NCBI RefSeq assembly: GCF_006352475.1
Contig: NZ_VCMZ01000001.1
Span: 2,480,001 to 2,544,000, forward strand
Source of the DNA: Acinetobacter pullicarnis
GTDB lineage: Bacteria > Pseudomonadota > Gammaproteobacteria > Pseudomonadales > Moraxellaceae
Reading direction: 5' to 3'
Length of the DNA: 64,000 nt
The notes under the pieces: generated by a model
Seen by the model: only the letters and a program-made list of their open reading frames with translations
Database searches by the model: none
Told to the model about the DNA's origin: nothing
Made by a program: the position numbers and the translations under genes
Shown: piece after piece, positions 10,095 through 19,511 of the stretch
How positions within the stretch are numbered: the first letter of the stretch is position 1
How the letters are laid out: each line of letters opens with the position of its first letter

Positions 10095-11168
10095 TTAAAC
10101 TTGATGATGGGGTAAAACAAATTCAACATCGCTACGATGCCCATTTTTCATCAATGCCACCGCGATATTGAGTGGTGGTGCACCTTCAAAGATCACTTCA
10201 TGCAATGCCTCGGTAATCGGCATATAGACATCCAATTCTTTGGCACGCGCACTGACTTGGACAATGGTATTAATCCCTTCTGCGGTTTGACCCAATTCTT
10301 CAGTCGCCTGTTTTAAGCTTTTGCCTGAACCTAGCGCAAAACCCACTTGATAGTTACGGCTCAGTGGACTGTTACAGGTCGCAAACAGATCACCGACCCC
10401 AGACAAACCTAAGAACGTTAATGGGTTTGCACCAAGCTTGACCGCAAAGCGGCTCATTTCCGCCAAGGCACGGGTTAAAATCATACTTTTGGTGTTTTCA
10501 CCAACTTTATAAGCTGCTGCAATCCCCATCGCCACCGCATAGATATTCTTGAGCGCCCCCCCCAATTCAACCCCATGCACATCATCACTGCCAAACACAC
10601 GGAACAAAGCACTATGTAAGGCTTGCTGCACGGCATAACGCACCAATTCTGAATCGCTAGCAATTACAGTGCCCGCTGGCATACCCGCCATAATTTCTTT
10701 GGCTAAGTTCGGCCCAGACAACACCCCGAACGGCACTTCGGGCAATTCTTCGCGAATAATATCACTCATAAAGCTAAAGGTTTTGGCTTCAATGCCTTTG
10801 GTCAGCGAAATCACCGCTTGTGCGCTGACAAAGGGTGCAATCTGCTGTAATACTTGACGAAATGAGTGACTTGGAATCGCCACCAAAATAATATCGCGAT
10901 CACGAACTGCGGTTTCCAAATCAGATTCAGCTTTTAAGCTTTCTTCTAACGGATAATCCGCCAAATAACGTTGGTTACGGTGCAGCGTATTAATTTCGGC
11001 AGCTGCGGCTTCATCACGAATCCAAATTTTGGTTTCACAGCCATTTCTTGCCGCGGTATTGGCCATCGCCGTACCAAAGCTACCACCACCCAATACTGTT
11101 ACTCTAAGTGCTGTTTTCCGATCAATCACCACGGGATCAACTAAATCTTTAAATTTCAATTCTGACAT
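10095..11168 (-). CDS. gpsA: Glycerol-3-phosphate dehydrogenase [NAD(P)+]
   Basis: Reduces dihydroxyacetone phosphate to sn-glycerol-3-phosphate, the backbone for phospholipids. 357 aa. The dinucleotide-binding motif GGGSFGTAMA is at 27-36. The catalytic Lys lies in the GALKNIYA region, and SGVGDLFATC is the family signature for substrate binding. The N-terminus carries about 20 residues more than the E. coli enzyme. A ribosome site (AGGAAAA) precedes the ATG. Identification is secure. Confidence 0.97.
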   Translation of the reverse strand: MSELKFKDLVDPVVIDRKTALRVTVLGGGSFGTAMANTAARNGCETKIWIRDEAAAAEINTLHRNQRYLADYPLEESLKAESDLETAVRDRDIILVAIPSHSFRQVLQQIAPFVSAQAVISLTKGIEAKTFSFMSDIIREELPEVPFGVLSGPNLAKEIMAGMPAGTVIASDSELVRYAVQQALHSALFRVFGSDDVHGVELGGALKNIYAVAMGIAAAYKVGENTKSMILTRALAEMSRFAVKLGANPLTFLGLSGVGDLFATCNSPLSRNYQVGFALGSGKSLKQATEELGQTAEGINTIVQVSARAKELDVYMPITEALHEVIFEGAPPLNIAVALMKNGHRSDVEFVLPHHQV

Positions 11169-11315
11169 GATGATTTTCCTAGCTTGCGCGTTAATTTCCT
11201 AATTTATTTTCTGCTGTATTGCTGATTTAAAAATCGAATCTATTGCGGACTTAAAGATTAAGGCACTTTATATGCTGCTCAATCAATCGAAATAGCGTCA
11301 AAACTGCAGTCCTTA

Positions 11316-11897
11316 TTATTTCGGTGCGATCCATTCACTGACAAAACTGTCCAGCTCAGGCAGGCTACGTGCTGGGATGGGCTTCGCTGCAGTGCCCAAA
11401 TAAATAATCCCTGAAATCAAATCATTCTCTTTGATTCCCAAGGCCTGTTTGAGCAACACCGACTCAACCACAGCGCCAGTCCGCCAAATGCTGGAAAAAC
11501 CTTGTGCTTGCAAAGACAACAAGAGGTTTTGTACGGCGGCACCGGTACTTAAAATCTGTTCAAATTCTGGAACTTTTGCATGATCTTGGATATGCGTGAT
11601 GGCCAAGATCAACAATGGTGCGCGTAATGGATGCTGCTTAACACGCTCAACTTGTACCGCATCTATTTCACCCAAGTCTTTGATTGCCTCGGACAATAAC
11701 TCACCAAAAGCTTGCCGTTGCGCATGGCCAATCACAATAAATTTTGTTGGTTTTAAACGATGATGATCAGGTGCAGTTGCTGCCGCTTGAAAGGCAAGTT
11801 CAAGTTGTTCTGAACTTGGTGCTGGCTCGATCAGCAGCCCAATGGATTGACGCTGATGAATATTGTCATGAATAATTTGAAGCTGAGAATCGACCAT
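11316..11897 (-). CDS. Nitroreductase family protein (YdjA-like)
   Basis: 193-aa FMN-dependent oxidoreductase of the compact nitroreductase subgroup that includes E. coli YdjA. The N-terminal RQSIGLL corresponds to the FMN-contacting RRS/RxS start. AAATAPDHHRLKPTKF is the usual APSxxNxQPxxF-like segment with Asn replaced, and GIIYLGTAAKP is the typical C-terminal GxxxxG segment. The monocistronic position upstream of gpsA gives no pathway clue. Physiological substrate unknown. Confidence 0.85.
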   Translation of the reverse strand: MVDSQLQIIHDNIHQRQSIGLLIEPAPSSEQLELAFQAAATAPDHHRLKPTKFIVIGHAQRQAFGELLSEAIKDLGEIDAVQVERVKQHPLRAPLLILAITHIQDHAKVPEFEQILSTGAAVQNLLLSLQAQGFSSIWRTGAVVESVLLKQALGIKENDLISGIIYLGTAAKPIPARSLPELDSFVSEWIAPK

Positions 11898-12061
11898 TGC
11901 ACACTTTTTCTAAATAGAATACACGGACTAAGCTTAACATAATCTCTCAAAATTACTCTAGCCAGATCATTGCGCAGCAATTAAGGATGTGCTGACACAG
12001 GAATACTACTCAAAACCGCTATTTCACGGCGTAATTGATGTAAAATCCTGAACTTATATAC

Positions 12062-12487
12062 ATGCTATTTAATTCATTCCTCCCAATTGGAATCTCATAT
12101 GAACAATATATTATATTCACTTTAACAACAACACTTTTCGCAGCCATCACCTTAGTCGCATGTGCCTCAAATCCAACGCAAAATTTAGCCATTCAAAAAG
12201 TTGACAATCAATATGAAGTCACTGGAATGGCAAAAAGCCAACTGCAAGCCAAAAATAACGCCATTGCAGCAGCCAACAACACCTGTGGAAAAAAAGCAGC
12301 CCCAATTTTGATTGATGAAAAAACCCAATATACAGGCGTCCTCAATGGCGTGGTCGATGAGAAAACTGGGCAACTGATTACTGCCGCAGCGGGTGTATTG
12401 GGCACTGTACTGGGAACCCCAACAAGCTTAGAGAAAGACACTGATTACCAAACCACCTTAACCTTTAGCTGCAAAGCAAATAGCTAA
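12062..12487 (+). CDS. Small putative lipoprotein; N-terminus probably frameshifted
   Basis: Open frame of 141 codons. The body has a lipobox, LVAC, followed by about 105 residues rich in Ala, Thr, Asn and Gln that I do not recognise. The N-terminus in this frame (MLFNSFLPIG) is a poor signal peptide and has no ribosome site. Another ATG at 12099, preceded by TTGGAATCT, opens MNNILYSL and then hits a stop, 1 nt out of frame with the lipoprotein. Restoring one base near 12122 would join it to TTTLFAAITLVAC, a much better lipoprotein signal. The gene is therefore either inactivated by a 1-nt deletion or uses a poor start. A strong terminator follows. Confidence 0.6.
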   Translation: MLFNSFLPIGISYEQYIIFTLTTTLFAAITLVACASNPTQNLAIQKVDNQYEVTGMAKSQLQAKNNAIAAANNTCGKKAAPILIDEKTQYTGVLNGVVDEKTGQLITAAAGVLGTVLGTPTSLEKDTDYQTTLTFSCKANS

Positions 12488-12504
12488 GTTCATCACCCCA
12501 ATAC

Positions 12505-12542
12505 AAAAGCCCAAGGACCATTCAAAATCCTTGGGCTTTTTT
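12505..12542 (+). terminator. Rho-independent terminator after the small lipoprotein gene
   Basis: Thirteen-bp stem (AAAAGCCCAAGGA with TCCTTGGGCTTTT) followed by T residues on the plus strand. Confidence 0.88.
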
Positions 12543-12584
12543 GTTGAGTAAACAACACTCAATAATGTAATGAATCACATGGAC

Positions 12585-14282
12585 TTAGAGCCATTTTGCA
12601 AGTTTTTGCTGATCCAATACGTTTAATTCAATTTCAGTCAAAGCTACTTCTGCGGCTTGTACTTCAAACTGCATCAACTCATCGCGACGGAAAGCATGTA
12701 CGGTATAGCTCTTGGCTTGTTTGGCATAAGCTGCCATCAAAGGTATCGTAGCCTTTAAGCCATCAATCGCCACAATCACATCCAATGCTGAAAGCCCTGC
12801 TTGTACAGCACTGCCCTCACGACGCGCTTGTTGAATCAGAAGACCCTCAGGCTTTTCTAACAGCTTTAAGCCAAATGGCAGGTTCTTATTGTCTTTGGGC
12901 GTATAGCTCAAACCAAACTCTGGCAGTAACTGTGCCAATGGCAATTCATCAGTATGGTTGATTAAAAAGCCTAAACGATCCGACCAGTCTTGACCTGTTA
13001 ACTGTTTGCACAGCTCATACATAGTTTGTGTGTTGACCTGAATCCCTTGTTGCGCATTGCGATACAACAAACCCATCAGTGCATCTAAACTGGAACCATG
13101 ACTACGTAAACCTAAGTCCAAACACAGCGCAACCAATGCACCCTTGTTGTAATAACTGGTACCTGCGTTGTTGGAGTTTTCATCTTGGCGATAAAATTTA
13201 ATCCACGCATCAAAACTCGATTCCGCCACGCTTTGAATAAAACGCCCCGGATTTTGTAAATAACGGTCGATTTGTGCTTTGAGCAAAGTGACATAAGCAC
13301 CTTGTGAAATCACACCACTGCGATACAGAATCAGGTCGTCATAATAAGAGGTAATCCCCTCAAATACCCAAAGCAATGAGGTATAACTTTCTTTATGCAA
13401 ATCATAATTGACGAAATTTTCAGGTCGAATAAATTTGACCAACCATGAATGAAAGTATTCGTGACTACATAGGCCCAAGAAACGCTGATAATCAGCAGAA
13501 GGTTCAGCCGGCTCATTCCATTTTGGTAAATCATCGCGTGGAGTAATTAAGCTGGTACTGTTGGGATGTTCAAGTCCACCATAGCTATTCCCCGTTGCCA
13601 TGGTCATAAAGGTATAGTCTTTAAATGGTGCTGAACCAAACAGTTCAATTTCAGTGCGGCAGATTTTTTCGATATCTTGCTGCATCCGTTCAGCATTCAT
13701 TGCATGCTGACCTGAAACGACAAACTGATGCGGAATACCCGCCACCTCAAACGCAAACCGACTTTGTACCGCCAATTCAAAAGGACTATCAATCAACTGC
13801 ATATAATCATTGGCTTTTAAGGTATGACGTCCTTTGACCAAACTTTTTGCAGCAAGCCCGGTTGCCAATTGAAAATGCTGTAGCTCTTCAGGCAAGAATA
13901 CTTCGAGTTCAACTGCTTTATCATTCTGATTTTCAAGCCCTAAACACACGCAGGCCGGATTGACATAGAGTCGGGTTTGATCAACGTAAGCACCACGAAC
14001 CGAAAGATCATAGGCATAGACATCGTATTCAACCGTGATCAGTTCGTGATCCGTATTAAATAAGCGCCATTTATTTTTTTCGATTTTCTGAATCTCTAAA
14101 CGTCGTCCAGCCTCATCATAGGCTTTAACGGCTTCGATGTGCTTCGCAAACTCTCGCACCAAATAACTTCCAGGGATCCAAGTTGGCAACCACAACACTT
14201 GAGTTGGGTCAGCCAAAAAACGCAGGGTGACATGGATAAGATGCTGGCGATAATCGTCAAACTCGATCTGATAATGCAACAT
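12585..14282 (-). CDS. M61 family metallopeptidase with PDZ domain (glycyl aminopeptidase-like)
   Basis: 565-aa zinc peptidase of family M61. An N-terminal beta-sandwich domain (1-160) precedes the catalytic domain, which has GGLEH at about 235-239 and the zinc motif HEYFH at 274-278. The third ligand Glu is in the WVFEGITSYY segment near 310. A PDZ domain occupies roughly 465-550. There is no signal peptide, so it is predicted to be cytoplasmic. The family includes the Sphingomonas glycyl aminopeptidase. The active site is intact. It stands alone, convergent with the lipoprotein gene. Confidence 0.92.
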   Translation of the reverse strand: MLHYQIEFDDYRQHLIHVTLRFLADPTQVLWLPTWIPGSYLVREFAKHIEAVKAYDEAGRRLEIQKIEKNKWRLFNTDHELITVEYDVYAYDLSVRGAYVDQTRLYVNPACVCLGLENQNDKAVELEVFLPEELQHFQLATGLAAKSLVKGRHTLKANDYMQLIDSPFELAVQSRFAFEVAGIPHQFVVSGQHAMNAERMQQDIEKICRTEIELFGSAPFKDYTFMTMATGNSYGGLEHPNSTSLITPRDDLPKWNEPAEPSADYQRFLGLCSHEYFHSWLVKFIRPENFVNYDLHKESYTSLLWVFEGITSYYDDLILYRSGVISQGAYVTLLKAQIDRYLQNPGRFIQSVAESSFDAWIKFYRQDENSNNAGTSYYNKGALVALCLDLGLRSHGSSLDALMGLLYRNAQQGIQVNTQTMYELCKQLTGQDWSDRLGFLINHTDELPLAQLLPEFGLSYTPKDNKNLPFGLKLLEKPEGLLIQQARREGSAVQAGLSALDVIVAIDGLKATIPLMAAYAKQAKSYTVHAFRRDELMQFEVQAAEVALTEIELNVLDQQKLAKWL

Positions 14283-14465
14283 AATTTATATTCGAAACGC
14301 TCTAATGACAGTTGCCATCTAGATTAGCATTTTTTTACAAAGTCAGGCGTTATTCGTCGCAATTGACAGCAGTTCTCACTAGCTAAGCGTTGAAAAAAAG
14401 CATAGCATGCCCTTTGTTTTTATATTACGTAATGGCCAAAAGATTGGCTGAGAAAGGATACCCCG

Positions 14466-15740
14466 TTGAGAATTTTCACTTCTATCTTTGTACTGTACAG
14501 CCTGTTATTTTCCACATTCGCGTTTGCAGGTTTATTAAATATCAATCCAAGTACAGTTGAAGCAGAATCTTGGACTATTTTAGACAGCCAATCCGGTCAA
14601 ACAATTGCTGAACACAATAGCCATGCACAACGCGCCCCTGCCTCACTCACTAAAATGATGGTGGCCTATATCGCCATCAAAGAAATCAACGCAGGTCGGC
14701 TCAATAAAAATGAAATTCTGACAGCAACGGCAGTGGTCAACACGGTGCAATCCGATGAATCACAAATGTATTTAAAGCCCGGTGAACAGATTCCGATTGA
14801 TCAGTTATTGGCTGGTTTAATTGTGATGTCTGCCAACGATGCCGCGGTCAGTTTGGCTGAGCGAATTTCTGGCAGTGTGCCAGCCTTTGTGGCACGTATG
14901 AATCAAGAAGCGCAAGCCCTTGGCATGAAAGATACCCACTTCACCAATCCCGCAGGCATTACCATGCCAGACCACCTCTCCTCTGCTGCTGATATGGCGC
15001 GCCTTGGACAAGTAGTTGCACTAGAAACCCCAGAATATCTCCATTACTCCAAACAACCGAGTTTTAGCTATGGTCCGCATTTTCACGAAGCGACCAACTT
15101 AATTCTAAAGCTCGATCCAAGTGTTGATGGCTTGAAAACAGGATTTACCAAGGCGGCTGGCTATAATCTGGCACTTACTGCACATCGCCCTTCCAATTTA
15201 ACTGAAAGCCCAGAGCGCCGGATCGTGGTGGTGGTCATGGGAACCAAGTCGGCACATAAACGCGCAGAAGTCGCGCATAAACTGATGAACTTGGCTTATG
15301 CCTATACCCGTGATGAGGTTGCACTGCATGGTAAACAATTAATTGCCGAGCTCCCTGTAATTAATGCCACCAGCAAACTGTTTAAAGTTGAAGCACCAAC
15401 GCCGCAAATCGTAACGACCAGCCTTTATACAGCTCAAAATCCGATTGACCTCAATACCTTTGACCAAACCACACAACGGATCATGCTTCCAGACACCGCA
15501 GGTGCACTCAGTCCTGTTCTTCCACTAGAGCAAACTTCAACCAAGCTCAATGTTGAACTGCTACAGCAAAGCCTCACTGCACCCGTTGCAGGTCTGATGC
15601 ATTTAGCCAAAGTAAATGTTTATCAAAACAATGAGTTCCTACAAAGCTTCGATATTTCAAATAGTGTGCATATTGAGCAAGCGACCTGGTATCAACGCTT
15701 TTGGATGTGGCTGCAAAATATTTTCCCATTTTTAGCTTAA
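14466..15740 (+). CDS. dacC: D-alanyl-D-alanine carboxypeptidase (PBP5/6 type)
   Basis: 424-aa low-molecular-mass penicillin-binding protein that removes the terminal D-Ala of peptidoglycan pentapeptides. Signal peptide at about 1-21. The active-site serine is in SLTK at 60-63, the second motif SAN at 122-124, and KTG at 224-226. A beta-rich domain follows, and the final 17 residues (WYQRFWMWLQNIFPFLA) form an amphipathic aromatic membrane anchor typical of PBP5/6. The start is a TTG at 14466 with an AAGGA ribosome site 6 nt upstream. The symbol dacC follows usage in related species; dacA would be equally defensible. Confidence 0.93.
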   Translation: MRIFTSIFVLYSLLFSTFAFAGLLNINPSTVEAESWTILDSQSGQTIAEHNSHAQRAPASLTKMMVAYIAIKEINAGRLNKNEILTATAVVNTVQSDESQMYLKPGEQIPIDQLLAGLIVMSANDAAVSLAERISGSVPAFVARMNQEAQALGMKDTHFTNPAGITMPDHLSSAADMARLGQVVALETPEYLHYSKQPSFSYGPHFHEATNLILKLDPSVDGLKTGFTKAAGYNLALTAHRPSNLTESPERRIVVVVMGTKSAHKRAEVAHKLMNLAYAYTRDEVALHGKQLIAELPVINATSKLFKVEAPTPQIVTTSLYTAQNPIDLNTFDQTTQRIMLPDTAGALSPVLPLEQTSTKLNVELLQQSLTAPVAGLMHLAKVNVYQNNEFLQSFDISNSVHIEQATWYQRFWMWLQNIFPFLA

Positions 15741-15790
15741 ACAGATCGTTCTTTTTTTTATAAGCAATATCAATAACTAACAATAACAAA

Positions 15791-15822
15791 GTGTGATGAT
15801 GTGACCAATAGCATCATCACAC
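15791..15822. terminator. Perfect 11-bp inverted repeat downstream of the carboxypeptidase gene
   Basis: GTGTGATGATG and its exact complement CATCATCACAC flank a 10-nt loop, 50 bp after the stop. There is no strong T run, so it may be a weak terminator or an mRNA-stabilising hairpin. Confidence 0.5.
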
Positions 15823-16017
15823 GCTTTATGATTAAACCGATTATTTTAAGAAAAATGCACAATAGCTGTTGAATAACATTGATTTTATAAATACCGCCCC
15901 AATCAATCAAAAAAATGGCATAAAGCTGTGAAAGTGCATTTTTTTAGTAATTTTAGTCTACAAAAATCGCTTTTCACTTTATGATATAGCCCTTAAAACA
16001 TTGAATGGATCAATACA

Positions 16018-16509
16018 ATGACTGATGCAACTGCAATTGCAAATGATCACGTGGTTTCTTTCCACTACACACTAACAAATGCTGAAGGTGAAACCCTTGA
16101 CCAATCTCAAGGTGAACCACTTGCTTACTTGCATGGCGCAGGAAATATTATCCCAGGTTTAGAAAAAGCTTTAGAAGGCAAAAACCTAGGCGATAAATTT
16201 ACTGTAAACGTTTCAGCTGCTGATGGTTATGGCGAATACAACCCTGATTTAGTTCAGGAAGTACCTGCTCAAATGTTCCAAGGCGTTGACAACATCGAAG
16301 CTGGCATGCAGTTCCAAGCACAAACTGATGATGGCGTACAAATCGTAACCGTTAAAGCAATCGAAGGTGAAAACATCATCGTTGATGCTAACTTCCCACT
16401 TGCTGGTCAAGACCTGACTTTTGAAGTTGAAATCGTTGAAATTCGCGATGCTTCTGCTGAAGAACTTGAGCACGGTCATGTACACGGTGCTGGTGGTCAT
16501 CACCACTAA
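16018..16509 (+). CDS. slyD: FKBP-type peptidyl-prolyl isomerase, SlyD-like
   Basis: 163-aa prolyl isomerase/chaperone. The FKBP half-domain at the start (FHYTLTNAEGETLDQS, then IPGLEKAL) is split by an insert-in-flap chaperone domain around 70-125, as in SlyD. The C-terminus is His-rich (HGHVHGAGGHHH), which in SlyD proteins binds nickel and other metals, but it is far shorter than the E. coli tail. A ribosome site GGAT precedes the ATG. Monocistronic with its own promoter region and a terminator. Cytoplasmic: no signal peptide. Confidence 0.92.
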   Translation: MTDATAIANDHVVSFHYTLTNAEGETLDQSQGEPLAYLHGAGNIIPGLEKALEGKNLGDKFTVNVSAADGYGEYNPDLVQEVPAQMFQGVDNIEAGMQFQAQTDDGVQIVTVKAIEGENIIVDANFPLAGQDLTFEVEIVEIRDASAEELEHGHVHGAGGHHH

Positions 16510-16589
16510 GATACCTCGTATCTTGGTCGTTTAGAGCTGAATCTGTCGAGCTTTAAGCTTCAATACAGACTTCAGTCTTTAAACAACGA

Positions 16590-16627
16590 AAATAGGCCCG
16601 ATCCATTTGGATTTGGGTCTATTTTTT
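16590..16627 (+). terminator. Probable terminator after slyD
   Basis: Imperfect stem (AATAGGCCCGATCC with GGATTTGGGTCTATT) followed by seven T on the plus strand. Confidence 0.75.
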
Positions 16628-16732
16628 TGCTTTGTGAATATTAAATATAATCAAAGCATTGCTTAATCTTCGCGTTCAAATACAATAATGATTCTTATTT
16701 ACTTTATTGATGTTTTTTCATTGGGGACTTTT

Positions 16733-17521
16733 ATGAAAAAAATGCTTTTACTTGGTGCTTTACTCAGTTCAACGACTTTCGCACATGAACCTTATGTAGC
16801 CCCATTGGCCTATGTCACTGAAAACTCACAGACACCTGTACTTTCAGGCTATGCTGAAAATGCCCTCAGCAGCGAATACGCACTGAAAGACATCGTATTT
16901 ACCGTGATGAGTCCGAGTCAAAAAAGCAGCAGCATTAGCCCAGAATCTAATTTAAAATCGACCACTGTTTTTGATTTGGCACTGCCTGAAGATGGGACTT
17001 ATCAAATTTCTGCAACCGTTGGCTATCCATTAAAATACGCACAGCACGACAAGCAATGGAAACCGGTCTACGATGCCACCGCTGAAAAAGCAGGTCCTTT
17101 AGCCGACCGTGATTACTTGATTCCAAGTGATTTTAAAAAGATGAAAGTTGAAAATGTTGTCCGTGAATGGAGCATTGAAAGCTATGTATCTAAAAATAAA
17201 ACGTCTGCCATTACACAAAAAATTGCAGCACCGTTGAGCATCAGCTTCTCAGCTCACCCAAATGAAATCAAAGCTGCCACTGCAACCAACATTTTGGTGA
17301 TGAAAGATCAAAAAGTCTTGAAAAATGCAGAAGTGAATATTCTTGCGCAAGGTGCTACTGAAGATCAAGCAACGCAATTTGTGACCAATGCTGAAGGAAT
17401 TGCTGAAGTCCAGTTCCCAACCGCAGGTCAATACTTGGTTGAAGTCACTGAAACCCATGATTTTAAAAAGAAACCTGTGAATCAGTACTACACCATTGTT
17501 TCACTAAATGTAAATCCTTAA
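16733..17521 (+). CDS. DUF4198 domain-containing periplasmic protein
   Basis: 262-aa exported protein. The signal peptide is MKKMLLLGALLSSTTFA, and the mature form starts HEPYVAP, as is common in DUF4198 proteins where the N-terminal His may bind metal. Two immunoglobulin-like beta regions follow; the C-terminal one (about 175-260) resembles carboxypeptidase-regulatory folds. The ATG at 16733 is chosen over an in-frame ATG at 16688 because GGGGACTT lies just before it and the signal peptide then starts cleanly. DUF4198 proteins are often near nickel, cobalt or TonB-linked uptake genes, but no such neighbour is seen here. Function unknown. Confidence 0.8.
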   Translation: MKKMLLLGALLSSTTFAHEPYVAPLAYVTENSQTPVLSGYAENALSSEYALKDIVFTVMSPSQKSSSISPESNLKSTTVFDLALPEDGTYQISATVGYPLKYAQHDKQWKPVYDATAEKAGPLADRDYLIPSDFKKMKVENVVREWSIESYVSKNKTSAITQKIAAPLSISFSAHPNEIKAATATNILVMKDQKVLKNAEVNILAQGATEDQATQFVTNAEGIAEVQFPTAGQYLVEVTETHDFKKKPVNQYYTIVSLNVNP

Positions 17522-17545
17522 AACATGCCCTTGTCCCCTCACGCT

Positions 17546-17857
17546 ACATAGGTATCTACACATCTTTTGATATGCTGTTTACGATCCAAAGAAATCCCTC
17601 CCGACCTCCCTTTGCTAAAGGGAGGGGCGTTGTGTAGCCTATACTAGGCTTTGAATTCCCAAAAAAGTCCCCCTCTTTGGAAAAGATGAGCCATATATGG
17701 CGTAAGAGGGGAGATTGGGGATTTCTGAAATACAATGAAATTTGTATTCAGTCCTAAATTCAAAATCTAAACAGGACTTAAATACCGTGTATTAAGCTCA
17801 AATAGATTACATATTTCGACTAAATACATTTCTTAAATATTTGTGTAGATCCCTATG
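17546..17857. mobile_element. 312-bp MITE-like element with inverted termini and 9-bp target duplication (copy A)
   Basis: Between the DUF4198 gene and the HD-domain gene. The left end CATAGGTATCTACACA (17547-17562) is the inverted repeat of the right end (17842-17857) with one mismatch. Both are flanked by the direct repeat CCTCACGCT (17537-17545 and 17858-17866). The interior has no ORF and contains hairpins such as CTCCCTTTGCTAAAGGGAG. About 230 bp of it (17550-17781) recurs at 60.3-60.7 kb. This is the structure of a non-autonomous transposable element. It accounts for most of the 390-bp gap. Confidence 0.8.
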
Positions 17858-17912
17858 CCTCACGCTGAGGGGTCACTCGAACAAGAAGGAGTAAGCCATT
17901 AATATTTATAAT

Positions 17913-18539
17913 TTATCTACAAAGACTTAAGCTTAAATTTTGTTTGGCCTGTAATTCATATTTTTCTTGGAAATATGCAGTTTGATAAAGTGGTTGCATT
18001 GCGTAAAAATAACGTAGAACAGCTGCCCTTTTCTCTTTATAAACAATTGCTTCAACCCAATGATATTCCTGTTGAATCTGAGTCTCATATTCAGCGAAAC
18101 GCGATGGCGAACTAGCCAAAATCGCCAAATCAATATCCAATAAAAAATTCAGATCCGTATCCGTACTCGGTTGATGCTGCTGCGTCGCTTCGATCCAAGC
18201 GGCAATTTTTTCAAGCACTGCCACGGGTACAAAGTCATGGCAACACTGCTGCATAAAAACAGCACTTTGGGCTTCGTTGTCTGAGGCTTTAGGGTCATAG
18301 ACCACATCATGGAACCAAATGGCGAGTTCCACTGCAAACGGGTCACTTAATTGGGCTTTGACTTGATGAAAAAGGTCTAAGCATTCAACAATATGCTGTA
18401 CCGTATGATAATGACGCTGTGGCTCTAAATATGCTTGTGCTAACTGAGTGTAGCACTGCTGTGCGCGCTGTGAATCGAGTTGATACCGCTGTTGAAACTG
18501 CGCCCAATGCTGCTTAAATTGTTGAATATATTGCGACAT
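17913..18539 (-). CDS. HD-domain protein (predicted metal-dependent phosphohydrolase)
   Basis: 208-aa soluble protein of the small HD-superfamily group often mislabelled as receptor-subunit-like in databases. The metal-binding His in RHYHTVQHI (about 43-50) is followed by the HD pair in WFHDVVYDP (His77-Asp78), and then NEAQSA. All expected HD ligands appear present. Substrate is unknown; related proteins act on nucleotides. It stands alone, convergent with the repeat element. The ribosome site is weak. Confidence 0.82.
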   Translation of the reverse strand: MSQYIQQFKQHWAQFQQRYQLDSQRAQQCYTQLAQAYLEPQRHYHTVQHIVECLDLFHQVKAQLSDPFAVELAIWFHDVVYDPKASDNEAQSAVFMQQCCHDFVPVAVLEKIAAWIEATQQHQPSTDTDLNFLLDIDLAILASSPSRFAEYETQIQQEYHWVEAIVYKEKRAAVLRYFYAMQPLYQTAYFQEKYELQAKQNLSLSLCR

Positions 18540-18609
18540 TGGGCGAACTCCAAACTAGGCGATTCATCGTGAACTAAATAATGGCTTAAAACGTTGATTT
18601 TAAACGCGG

Positions 18610-19389
18610 TTAAGCTTGCTCATCACGCTTAAATACCAGTTCAGTTGTAGATGAGTTTTCGCTATCAAAATAATAACCATCAGTATTAAAGGCTTTTAAA
18701 TCATCTGCCTGTTCAATTTTATGTTCAATCATATAGCGCGCCATCAAACCGCGGGCTTTTTTAGCGTAAAAACTAATGATTTTATATTTGCCATTTTTCT
18801 GATCCAAGAAGACCGGCTTGATAATATCGGCCTGAACCTGCTTTTCTTGCACCGATTTATAATACTCATCCGAAGCCAGATTCAATAATATTTTAGAACC
18901 GGCTTGCTCAAGGTCTTGGTTAATCAGTTGAGTAATCCGAGTACCCCAAAATTCATAGAGGTTATGACCACGACTATTTTTGAGCTTGGTACCCATTTCC
19001 AAGCGATACGGCATCATCAAATCTAAAGGGCGCAATAAACCATAAAGCCCAGATAGCATACGTAAGTGCTGTTGTGCAAAGTGAATATCTGGGTCGGATA
19101 AATGATAAGCATCTAAACCAGTATAAACATCACCCTTGAATGCAAAGATGGCTTGGCGTGCATTGGAGAAATCAAATTCGCTTTGCCAATCGTTAAAACG
19201 CCCGACATTTAACTGTGCAATTTTTTCACTGACCTGCATCAAACTGGCAATTTCAGAAGCAGATAATACTTTTGCGACTTCAATCAGTTGCTGTGACTGG
19301 TCAAGCAGTCTGGCTTGGGTATATTGATCGGTTGGCAGTGCAGTTTGGTAATCCAAAGTTTTTGCAGGAGAGATTAAAGCAAGCATCAC
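18610..19389 (-). CDS. yaaA: Peroxide stress protein YaaA
   Basis: 259-aa DUF328/UPF0246 family protein. In E. coli it is induced by OxyR and lowers free intracellular iron during peroxide stress, and related structures show DNA binding. Conserved stretches are present at the start (SPAKTLDY), in [11 protein letters not shown], in [13 protein letters not shown] and near the end (YYFD). Length is normal. It is 70 bp from the HD gene on the same strand. Family identification is firm. Confidence 0.95.
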   Translation of the reverse strand: MMLALISPAKTLDYQTALPTDQYTQARLLDQSQQLIEVAKVLSASEIASLMQVSEKIAQLNVGRFNDWQSEFDFSNARQAIFAFKGDVYTGLDAYHLSDPDIHFAQQHLRMLSGLYGLLRPLDLMMPYRLEMGTKLKNSRGHNLYEFWGTRITQLINQDLEQAGSKILLNLASDEYYKSVQEKQVQADIIKPVFLDQKNGKYKIISFYAKKARGLMARYMIEHKIEQADDLKAFNTDGYYFDSENSSTTELVFKRDEQA

Positions 19390-19511
19390 TATTCTTTTTC
19401 AAAATTCATTGCAAACTACTATAGCAGCAGCACTATTTGAATACCAATTCATGATTTTGATGCTGTTAATCGTTAGAATAGCGCTTTACATCAATTTCAA
19501 CGAGTAACGGT

